A stretch of DNA of 32,806 nt from an uncultured Candidatus Saccharibacteria bacterium (lineage in GTDB: Bacteria > Patescibacteriota > Saccharimonadia > Saccharimonadales > Saccharimonadaceae): NCBI GenBank assembly GCA_938046115.1, contig CALIXX010000046.1:1-32806 (forward strand), written 5' to 3'. The position numbers and the translations under genes are program-made. Under the pieces are notes generated by a model. The model did not search any database. It saw only the letters and a list, made by a program, of their open reading frames with translations, and was not told the DNA's origin. Positions 15,281-22,198 of the stretch are shown piece by piece (the stretch's first letter is position 1; each line of letters begins with the position of its first letter).

Positions 15281-15394
15281 ATGGCTATTGCTACGGCCTC
15301 TGAAAGCGAATTTACTGTGCCAAGGGTACGATGTGCAGACTATATATGTCTAGCAAAGAGTGATGATATATCTAAGCTAATATCGTGTGCATAG
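15281..15394 (+). CDS. possible 37-residue small protein
   Basis: The ORF reads MAIATASESEFTVPRVRC and 19 further residues. AAGGAT lies 5 nt before the ATG, and a TATAAT box lies about 20 nt upstream, so the start is well placed. No membrane segment and no known family are seen. It could be a leader peptide for the hydrolase at 15455. Low confidence because of its length. Confidence 0.35.
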   Translation: MAIATASESEFTVPRVRCADYICLAKSDDISKLISCA

Positions 15395-15454
15395 CCAGTA
15401 TAGTTTATATACAATATATAGGAAATTAATCAATGATGTCGTAAATCAAAAACT

Positions 15455-16336
15455 ATGATAAGCAGAACAAATACATTTCAACATATCGAATCATACTTCT
15501 CTCGACGGTTTTTAGAGTTAGCTGACGGCAACACAGTTGCTTATCGAGAGGTGCAACCAAAGGAGAGTAGCCAGGTGTGTGTTATAATACACGGCTTGAC
15601 TGGGACAAGCTACTCTATGTTGCTATTGGCTGATGCGTATCGGCAAAAAAACTTTCAGACAATAGTAATTGATTTGCCTGGACATGGTGGCTCTACTCCC
15701 ATCCCTGTTGAGGATATGAGTAGTCTCGCTCGGTGGCTTCATGAGGTGTTGCAAGAAGTATGTCCAAAACATCAGCCTACACTGCTTCTGGGTGATTCAT
15801 TTGGGGCTAGTGTGGTGTTAGCTTATGCACAAAGATATACATTACCGCCAACGACAAGCATTATCCTTGCGGCACCGATTCCTCTTATTCATCCTGCGCT
15901 CAGTATTGCTGATCGTTTTTTTTCGCGTGTGCCTGATGCTATTGCGCGACAGATATACTATACGAATCGTTTTTTACTTAGTATAAGAATTCGTTTTTTG
16001 CTTGCAAAATGGAGACGAACTGACTATCGTCAATATGTAGCCGAATGTATAGCCGTTGAAGGAGCTCAAGCTAACCACCGATATGCTGAAATGATACTAA
16101 TGCCTGCCAATATTCGCAGTAACCCTTTTCTTTCTCCACTTTCTAAGCAACTAGCTAGCCAGACAGTAATCATGTATGGTGACGCAGATCGAGTAGCTGG
16201 CTCACGAGCAGCCCAGTATCTTCAAAAGTGGGGGCATTCAGCTCACATTATTCAGGTGTCGCAATGTGGACATCTTATACACATCGAAGGAATTTCGGAT
16301 ATTATTGATGCGAGTGTCAGCAAACAAAACCACTGA
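15455..16336 (+). CDS. alpha/beta hydrolase, monoacylglycerol-lipase or esterase type
   Basis: The 293-residue product is a canonical alpha/beta hydrolase: the oxyanion-hole segment IIHGLTG, DLPGHGGS, the nucleophile elbow GDSFG with Ser115, the late Asp in MYGDADRV and the late His in QCGHLIHIEG. A lid-like, Arg-rich insertion lies at about 160-210. No signal peptide is seen. The substrate may be a lipid ester or acylglycerol by family analogy only. No clear ribosome-binding site precedes the ATG; a 3-codon ORF (ATG at 15433) lies just upstream. It is convergent with the glycosyltransferase ending at 16348. Confidence 0.85.
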   Translation: MISRTNTFQHIESYFSRRFLELADGNTVAYREVQPKESSQVCVIIHGLTGTSYSMLLLADAYRQKNFQTIVIDLPGHGGSTPIPVEDMSSLARWLHEVLQEVCPKHQPTLLLGDSFGASVVLAYAQRYTLPPTTSIILAAPIPLIHPALSIADRFFSRVPDAIARQIYYTNRFLLSIRIRFLLAKWRRTDYRQYVAECIAVEGAQANHRYAEMILMPANIRSNPFLSPLSKQLASQTVIMYGDADRVAGSRAAQYLQKWGHSAHIIQVSQCGHLIHIEGISDIIDASVSKQNH

Positions 16337-16347
16337 TCATCTCGAGG

Positions 16348-17547
16348 CTATGGTTTTTGACATAGATCCTCGATCAAGCTGGTTGCAGTTGACGCATAGT
16401 ATTTTGGTGTAAATATCTTTTTTGCTTCTACTGCGGCATGAGATAGCGTAATCAGTTGTGTGGGGTGATTAATAAGTTTTTTAATGCTCTGAGCAATAGC
16501 CTCAGGGGATGGGTCGCTTGTAAGAATACCCGCCTGATGTAAGCCTTCAGCGGTGAGTCGTTCATCGCAATAGAGTACTGGCCGATAACGACAAATGGCT
16601 TCTGCAATAACCATTGGCTGATTATCAAAGTGATATGAAGAGAGTGCAACAATATGCGACCCATCGATAGCTGAAATTACTGCGTCATTATCGCGTAATC
16701 CAACAATGTCAACATGAGGTAGCTGACCATATTGTTTGCGCATGTCATTCAGGAGAGCACCATCACCGATCATTGTGCAATGCATATGCTTTGATGGGCA
16801 CTGTGCAAGCGCCGTCAAAAACTCTAAAGGGCGTTTTTCTGGAGTGCATCTCCCTATCCATGTAATACGAAGCTTATTATCCGGAGGCAAAGCGTCAATA
16901 GTATAAGGTGCTGTGGTAGCCCGAGAGAAAAAGGGATTAGGAATGTGATGGAGAAGAAGGCTATTATCAAGCTTGTGTAATGTGCAGTATTGATGTTGTG
17001 ACGGCGATACAACCGCATCTGCAGAGGCGGCAACAGATAGTGTGAGAGATTTTAGAGTTCGCTCAATTAAAGTGCCAGTTGTTTTTCGATGCAGTGATAC
17101 GCGTCGGCGACAATACATGCGTATGATATAACGCATAAATAAAGCTACTACTCTTGATAAGGGTACTTTTTTAATTTGCCAGAAGATAGAGTGTACTGTA
17201 AATAGGACGGGGATATTAATACTGCGGGCAACATCCTGTGTGATACAGGCTAATGTAAATTCTGACTGCAGCCAGACGCAGTCAATATCATTAGTAAGTA
17301 ATAACTCTTGGATTCTTTTTCGACGTTTAGTTGAATTATAGTAACACGGTAACGTGAATGGAGTACCTGGTATTCTAAGGGTTAAAGATGGCTTAAGAGG
17401 AAGATTAATTGCACCATCGATTTTTTGGCTACCTAATATATACACTGTGTGCCCTGCTTGGTTTAGGGCTTGTATCTGGCTTATTGTAGACGTGACCACG
17501 CCTCCCATATTGCTAACGGGAAAGTCTAATACAAAACAAATTCGCAT
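16348..17547 (-). CDS. GT4-type glycosyltransferase, AT-richer paralogue
   Basis: The 399-residue GT-B enzyme would transfer a sugar from a nucleotide-sugar to a lipid or glycan acceptor on the cytoplasmic face. The N-terminal GGVVTSTISQIQALNQAGH acceptor-domain pattern, RITWIGRCTPEKRPLEFL at the start of the donor domain and the late SSYHFDNQPMVIAEAI, then YCDERLTAEGL, are visible. The same late motif occurs in the divergent neighbour at 17627-18889, so the two are related. Its codons look more AT-rich than those of that neighbour. TGG-TACACT lies 8 nt before the ATG, again close to leaderless spacing. The acceptor is unknown. Confidence 0.88.
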   Translation of the reverse strand: MRICFVLDFPVSNMGGVVTSTISQIQALNQAGHTVYILGSQKIDGAINLPLKPSLTLRIPGTPFTLPCYYNSTKRRKRIQELLLTNDIDCVWLQSEFTLACITQDVARSINIPVLFTVHSIFWQIKKVPLSRVVALFMRYIIRMYCRRRVSLHRKTTGTLIERTLKSLTLSVAASADAVVSPSQHQYCTLHKLDNSLLLHHIPNPFFSRATTAPYTIDALPPDNKLRITWIGRCTPEKRPLEFLTALAQCPSKHMHCTMIGDGALLNDMRKQYGQLPHVDIVGLRDNDAVISAIDGSHIVALSSYHFDNQPMVIAEAICRYRPVLYCDERLTAEGLHQAGILTSDPSPEAIAQSIKKLINHPTQLITLSHAAVEAKKIFTPKYYASTATSLIEDLCQKP

Positions 17548-17588
17548 ATGACACTAGTGTACCATATTTTATACATAAAACTGTAAAT

Positions 17589-17617
17589 TTGTCAGTTATT
17601 CTCCGTTGCTGTATAAT
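17589..17617 (+). promoter_or_regulatory. sigma70 promoter of the 17627 glycosyltransferase
   Basis: TTGTCA (17589-17594), a 17-nt spacer and TATAAT (17612-17617) form a near-consensus promoter. Only 9 nt separate the -10 from the ATG at 17627, leaving a leader of about 2 nt. Confidence 0.75.
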
Positions 17618-17626
17618 GGCATAAGT

Positions 17627-18889
17627 ATGAAAATCGGAATCTTTATTGATGACTATTTGCCATCAGTCCATGGCGTAGCGACGTCAACGGTTAATTTGAG
17701 GCAGGCGCTTGAGGTGCTGGGCCATGAGGTATATATTGTTGCGCCCAAGTGCGAAGGCTATGACGATCACGATGACCACGTCATTCGTCTGCCGTCATCG
17801 AAGAATTACGTCTTTGATAAGCGCGAGACAGCTGTCATCTACCCTGGCCTAGCCAAGAAGCTGGACGACTACCAATTCGACATCGTCCACAGCCAAATGC
17901 AATTCTACATGGGTGTGCTGGCCCACAGTGTAGCCAAGCGGCAGCGGATTCCCCATGTTACGACGATCCACACGCTCTATAGCGAGCTGATCGACGACTA
18001 TCCGTTTATGGTGACAGCTGGGGTGATTGCGCTCTCGGTCGCCTTCCCTGTTGTCTTTCGGACGAAGCCGATCTTGCCAGTTACCTCGCGCGAACAGCTC
18101 CATGGTATGGGCAAGAGTGCAATCCGCGATATGTTATCTCGTCAGGGGTGGCGTCTTACTGCGGCGTTTGCCAACCAGTGCGATGCTTGCATCTCGCCAT
18201 CGCAACACCTGGCCAAGATACTGGTGGAGGATGGTGGTCTAACAACACCGTGTCATGTCTTCCCGAATGGTATTAACACTCAGCGTTATCACGATGCTTC
18301 GGCGGCAGATTCGCCTATCACGAAAGGCCCGAACGATAAATTTATTATCTCAGTAGCGCGCCTGAGCCCTGAGAAGCGCCAGCAGGCACTTGTCGAAGCT
18401 CTGCCGCATATTCCAGATGAGAACGTGAAGCTGGTGCTGGTGGGCGGTGGCCCATACGAGGCAGAGCTGCGCGCCTGTGCCGAGCGACTTGGCGTGGCAG
18501 AGCGGGTGATCTTTACGGGTATGCAGTCGAGTGATGCAGTGGCTGCGCTGCTCAAGCAAGCCGATGTTTTCTCACTGGCATCGTACCACTTTGACAACCA
18601 GCCGATGACCTTCCTCGAGGCGGCGTCGAGCGGCCTACCAATCGTCTATTGTGATGAGCGCATGACTGAGGGGCTGACCAAGAAAAATGCCATCCTGACC
18701 GATGGGATTGAGGGTGAGGACTTTGCCAAGGTCTTCAATGATCTCTTTACTAACCCCGATAAGCTCGAGCGATTGTCTCGCGGTTCATTGCAGGTAGCGC
18801 GCCAGTTTGATTCTGTGACGATGGCGAAGAAAGTTGTAGCGCTGTATGAGTCGCTCATTGCCAGCCATAATGCGCTCGAAGAAGAGTAG
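17627..18889 (+). CDS. GT4-type glycosyltransferase
   Basis: The 420-residue GT-B enzyme starts MKIGIFIDDYLPSVHGVATS and continues with a long acceptor domain. The donor domain begins IISVARLSPEKRQQALVEAL and includes LVLVGGGPYEAELRACAERL, FTGMQSSDAVAALLKQADVF, then SSYHFDNQPMTFLEAASS and YCDERMTEGL in its sequence. It resembles lipid glycosyltransferases of the diacylglycerol or phosphatidylinositol mannosyltransferase kind, but the acceptor cannot be read. The ATG at 17627 is chosen over the in-frame start at 17606 because the -10 box lies between them. It is divergent from its paralogue, 79 bp away, and ends at a bidirectional terminator. Confidence 0.92.
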   Translation: MKIGIFIDDYLPSVHGVATSTVNLRQALEVLGHEVYIVAPKCEGYDDHDDHVIRLPSSKNYVFDKRETAVIYPGLAKKLDDYQFDIVHSQMQFYMGVLAHSVAKRQRIPHVTTIHTLYSELIDDYPFMVTAGVIALSVAFPVVFRTKPILPVTSREQLHGMGKSAIRDMLSRQGWRLTAAFANQCDACISPSQHLAKILVEDGGLTTPCHVFPNGINTQRYHDASAADSPITKGPNDKFIISVARLSPEKRQQALVEALPHIPDENVKLVLVGGGPYEAELRACAERLGVAERVIFTGMQSSDAVAALLKQADVFSLASYHFDNQPMTFLEAASSGLPIVYCDERMTEGLTKKNAILTDGIEGEDFAKVFNDLFTNPDKLERLSRGSLQVARQFDSVTMAKKVVALYESLIASHNALEEE

Positions 18890-18910
18890 ATGATAGGATG
18901 ATGCCTATCA

Positions 18911-18947
18911 AAAACTCACTACTGATCATGTAGTGAGTTTTGTTTTC
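18911..18947. terminator. bidirectional terminator between the glycosyltransferase and smpB
   Basis: AAAACTCACTAC (18911-18922) and GTAGTGAGTTTT (18930-18941) form a perfect 12-bp stem with a 7-nt loop and T-rich 3' flanks in both directions. The two flanking genes converge on it. Confidence 0.9.
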
Positions 18948-19023
18948 TCTTTAGTGTGTATGATTATAACAATCTGAGCATCGAGGTTTTAAAAAGCTTA
19001 GCCTAGGTACTCTCAAGATTCTA

Positions 19024-19503
19024 CTAGCGGTACTGCCGCACTGCTCGTCGCTGCTCTCGCTCGACATCGCGGCGTTTGATGGTTTCGCGCTTGTCGTAGC
19101 GTTTCTTACCCTTGCCGAGGGCAATGACGAGCTTGATATAGCGGCCGCTGGTGAGGAGTTTGGTAGGGACGATGGTGTAGCCGTCCTTCTTGCGGGCGGC
19201 GAGTTGCTCGATCTGCCGCCGCTTTGCCAGAAGCTTACGTGCGCTGGTGCTGACTGTCCGGGCATTTGGTTGGCCCTGCTCGTTGTGACGCAGCGAGAAG
19301 CTGGCGTTATTGAGCCACAGCTCGCTGTTGCGAATCGTCACATATGCCCCCTTGAGCTGCACATGGCCCTCACGGGCGGCGCGGACCTCTAGGCCAGTCA
19401 GGCTTATGCCGACCACTATGTCGTCGCTTAGTTCATAATCAAACCGCGCACGGCGGTTGACAATAGCTGGTACTGATGGCTTGGTAGAATGGGATTTGCT
19501 CAT
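19024..19503 (-). CDS. smpB: SsrA-binding protein SmpB
   Basis: SmpB binds tmRNA and delivers it to stalled ribosomes for trans-translation. The 159-residue product has NRRARFDYELSDDIVVGI, then GLEVRAAREGHVQLKGAYV, HNEQGQPNARTVSTSARKLLAKRRQI, GYTIVPTKLLTSGRYIKLVIALGKGKKRYDKRETIKRRD as family-diagnostic blocks and a basic C-terminal tail. This is full length. TGC-TACAAT (19523-19515) lies 11 nt before the ATG, so the leader is only a few nucleotides. The partner tmRNA gene is not in this window. Confidence 0.96.
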   Translation of the reverse strand: MSKSHSTKPSVPAIVNRRARFDYELSDDIVVGISLTGLEVRAAREGHVQLKGAYVTIRNSELWLNNASFSLRHNEQGQPNARTVSTSARKLLAKRRQIEQLAARKKDGYTIVPTKLLTSGRYIKLVIALGKGKKRYDKRETIKRRDVEREQRRAVRQYR

Positions 19504-19584
19504 ACGTCTCTTCTATTGTAGCAGATGAAGTGGCGTGTGAGGATGCGAAGGTGATAGATTTGGGCTCGAGCAAGCCAAGAGACG

Positions 19585-19627
19585 ACTATTATCTAGCGGG
19601 TAGTGGCACCCTCTAGGGAATAATAGT
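19585..19627. other. hairpin between smpB and the 19633 gene
   Basis: ACTATTAT (19585-19592) and ATAATAGT (19620-19627) pair, with CTAG/CTAG and GGGT/ACCC inside. No long T run follows on either side, so it may be a weak terminator of the 19633-20046 gene or an RNA-stability element. Confidence 0.4.
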
Positions 19628-19632
19628 TTATA

Positions 19633-20046
19633 CTACGCGTAGTCGTTGGGAGCGGTATCGATACCAAGATAGCGAAAATACTGCTGGACATCTGCGAGAC
19701 CTCCGCCCGACTTAATAATAATGCGGCAATCTTGCAAGAGCCAACTCGCGTTGTCATAGCCATAATTGCATAGTGGGTCGAGATGCTCGTTGATATAACT
19801 CATCGTGAGAGGAGGAAACTCTACGGCAGGGTTCTCTGGGCCTTGCTGGTCGAGAATGGTATTGGTCGTGTCTAGCAGTCTATCGCGCTGGCGGTGTGGT
19901 GCGTTGAACTGGGATATGAGCTTGGTGTGCATATCTTCGGAGGTTGGGCCTGGGTTGCTCTTTGCCTCAAGTGCAAAAAGTGGTTTCTGGGTATATGTGT
20001 CAACACCCCCTCGTGTGCTTGCTAAGTGTCTCTGAGAATTTTCCAT
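19633..20046 (-). CDS. unknown soluble protein
   Basis: I do not recognise this 137-residue protein. It has no membrane segment or signal peptide. It contains PLFALEAKSNPGPTSEDMH and a C-terminal DVQQYFRYLGIDTAPNDYA. The composition is ordinary, and the reading is free of stops although not obviously conserved. The ATG at 20046 is used; TTG codons at 20055 and 20064 are possible starts because AGGAAGGA lies just upstream of them. Its 5' end overlaps no gene, but the neighbour at 20220 is divergent. Confidence 0.6.
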   Translation of the reverse strand: MENSQRHLASTRGGVDTYTQKPLFALEAKSNPGPTSEDMHTKLISQFNAPHRQRDRLLDTTNTILDQQGPENPAVEFPPLTMSYINEHLDPLCNYGYDNASWLLQDCRIIIKSGGGLADVQQYFRYLGIDTAPNDYA

Positions 20047-20203
20047 GTATGACAAAACTAACAATCCTTCCTATTGTTTCTTTTCTAGCGTGTCTGCAGA
20101 CCATTATACCGCTAAATGTATGGAAAGAATGTCGTAAAAATAACAGAATAATAATGCGAAGTGTTCAACTCACTCCCCTGCCCGCAAAGGATATAATTCG
20201 CCA

Positions 20204-20212
20204 TGCTATAAT
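20204..20212 (+). promoter_or_regulatory. extended -10 promoter of the ABC-F gene, leaderless geometry
   Basis: TGC-TATAAT is a full consensus extended -10. Seven nucleotides (20213-20219) separate it from the ATG at 20220. This decides the start over a longer upstream ORF extension to 19944. Confidence 0.75.
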
Positions 20213-20219
20213 ATCCCCT

Positions 20220-21887
20220 ATGATTGCCGATATTGCCATTACTGAGAAGTCGTTTGGGGCGAAGACGCTGATGACGGATGTGAAGTTTAGTGTGAATGAT
20301 GGCGAGAAGGTGGGCCTGGTGGGGCGCAATGGTGTGGGCAAGTCGACACTGTTTGGTGTGCTAACAGGGGTAGATGATGACTATAGTGGCTCGATTATCT
20401 TCAAGCGTGGCAGTGTGGTGGTGGCAACGGCCCAAGAGCACCACGACAGCGGTGATATCACAGTACTTGAGTATATCTTGCGCGGTCTTCCGGAGTATGC
20501 GCGCCTGCGCCATATTATCACCACCTACCCCGAGACGATGGGTGACGACATGGACAAAATCGAGGCATACACCGCAGCGCTGGAGCGCTTTGGCCAGAAG
20601 GGCTTCTACCAGATTGAGGAGCTGGTGGCGGAGGAGCTAAAGAACTTCCAAATGGCAGGCTATGGTGAGCGACATCTGGCGAGTTTGAGCGGTGGGCAGA
20701 AGCGCCTAGTGGAGGTGGTGAAGATTATGCACGCCCAGGCTGACCTTGCACTGATCGATGAGCCAACCAACCACATGGATTATGTCGCCAAGAAGCAGTT
20801 TATCGATTGGCTCAAGGGCGCAAAGCAAGCAATGCTCGTCATTACCCACGACCGAGATGTGCTGGCAGAGATGGATCGGATCGTTGAGATAAAAGATGGC
20901 ACAGCCCTCAGCTACCGAGGTAATTATGATGCCTACCTGCGCCAAAATGCCTCGGCAACGGGCAACGCGATGCATGAGTATGAGCAGGTTGAGCGGCGGA
21001 TTGCCAATGTGAAGGATAAGGTGGTGCAGTTTCGCCGGATGAAGGAGCGGGCGCGTGACCCCGGTACCATTAAGCAATTCAAGCAGCGTGAGCAGCAGGC
21101 TATGGCGGAGCTCGAGCAGCTCGAGCAGATTGAGAAGCCGACGTTTTGGATTGATCGCGACAATGTGGCTCAGCTGGAGTATAAGGTGGCTGATCGCTAC
21201 CAGAAGTTTAAGGCGCGGACGATTCGCCTGAATATGCGCGATGGCGCAATGCGAAGCCAGCGCACACTGGTGGCGGTGCGAGACTTGGCGCTGGGCTATG
21301 GCGAACGGATCTTGTTTGAGGGGGTGAATATCGATCTGCGTGAGGGTGAAGCTGTGGAGCTGCGTGGTCGTAACGGCGCGGGCAAGACGACACTTATTAG
21401 AGAACTACTTGCCGCGCAAAATCTGGTGCAAGACAGAGGTAGCGATACGCCTATTGTCTATAGTGGCTCGCTGCAACTCGATAGCCATATTCGGATTGGC
21501 GTGTATGAGCAAGAGATTGCCCCGACATATCTTAGCCTCACACTGGCTCAGGCGATTGAGCAGATGCACCTCGACCGTGGGCTGCCAATTGGCCAGACCA
21601 AGCTCCGCCAGTTGATGAGCGACTACCTCTTTGCCGAGACGGATGGCGATGTGCCACTCGCTCGCCTGAGCGGTGGGCAGAAGGCGCGTTTCCAGATTAT
21701 TAGCATGCTAGCTAATGAGCCGCAGCTACTCATTCTCGATGAACCTACTAACCACCTCGACCTGCCCAGCATCGAAGAGATCGAGGCGGCGCTGGAGCGC
21801 TACACCGGCGCCATCCTCTACGTCAGCCACGACAACTACTTTCGGCAAAAGTTGGGTGGCGAAGTGGTGCAGATTGGGGCGCAGTAA
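20220..21887 (+). CDS. ABC-F family ATPase
   Basis: ABC-F proteins are soluble twin ATPases that act on the ribosome, as translation factors or in antibiotic resistance. The 555-residue product has two nucleotide-binding domains. The first has Walker A GRNGVGKST (about 35-43), signature LSGGQKRLVEVVKIM and Walker B LALIDEPTNHMD. The second has Walker A GRNGAGKTT, signature LSGGQKARFQIISML and Walker B LLILDEPTNHLD. A charged linker between them (VERRIANVKDKVVQFRRMKERARD region) is the P-site tRNA interaction motif region. No membrane segments are present. The subfamily (Uup, EttA or YbiT type) was not determined. Confidence 0.94.
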   Translation: MIADIAITEKSFGAKTLMTDVKFSVNDGEKVGLVGRNGVGKSTLFGVLTGVDDDYSGSIIFKRGSVVVATAQEHHDSGDITVLEYILRGLPEYARLRHIITTYPETMGDDMDKIEAYTAALERFGQKGFYQIEELVAEELKNFQMAGYGERHLASLSGGQKRLVEVVKIMHAQADLALIDEPTNHMDYVAKKQFIDWLKGAKQAMLVITHDRDVLAEMDRIVEIKDGTALSYRGNYDAYLRQNASATGNAMHEYEQVERRIANVKDKVVQFRRMKERARDPGTIKQFKQREQQAMAELEQLEQIEKPTFWIDRDNVAQLEYKVADRYQKFKARTIRLNMRDGAMRSQRTLVAVRDLALGYGERILFEGVNIDLREGEAVELRGRNGAGKTTLIRELLAAQNLVQDRGSDTPIVYSGSLQLDSHIRIGVYEQEIAPTYLSLTLAQAIEQMHLDRGLPIGQTKLRQLMSDYLFAETDGDVPLARLSGGQKARFQIISMLANEPQLLILDEPTNHLDLPSIEEIEAALERYTGAILYVSHDNYFRQKLGGEVVQIGAQ

Positions 21888-21896
21888 GAGGTGATC

Positions 21897-22112
21897 TCAT
21901 CGTAAAATATCAATCGCTTCTACACCCCCTTTCTCAAGTGCATATCTTTCAGTATCATGAGAGCTCGCATGCTTGGTAGACTCATCTCTCGTAGTGGTGA
22001 GCGTGAGCATTACAATAAGCCCCCACTTCTCTGCTCTACACTTTTCTATTAACTACTTCACGTCGGTGGAGTGTACGTTGATTAATTTTAGAATTATGTA
22101 ATCTTCAGACAT
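21897..22112 (-). pseudogene. small ORF interrupted by an in-frame TAG
   Basis: From ATG at 22112 the minus strand reads MSEDYIILKLINVHSTDVK, then TAG (22055-22053), then 51 open residues ending TERYALEKGGVEAIDILR and TGA. A -10-like TATGAT lies 8 nt before the ATG, matching the leaderless pattern of genuine genes here. The reading after the stop is protein-like in composition. The simplest view is a 71-residue gene broken by one nonsense change, either real or a sequencing error. Family unknown. A second ATG at codon 35 could start a shorter product. Confidence 0.5.
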
Positions 22113-22162
22113 GAGAACCTATCATACGTATACTATACTGTGCATAATTTCGTACCAGCATA

Positions 22163-22191
22163 TTGCTTACGGTTGCAATCTACGCTATTGT
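22163..22191 (+). promoter_or_regulatory. sigma70 promoter of the RCC1/lectin pseudopilin, leaderless geometry
   Basis: TTGCTT (22163-22168), a 17-nt spacer and TATTGT (22186-22191) lie directly before the ATG at 22199, with 7 nt between. The apparent upstream TTG start at 22163 is therefore the -35 box, not a codon. Confidence 0.65.
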
Positions 22192-22198
22192 AGAAGCA

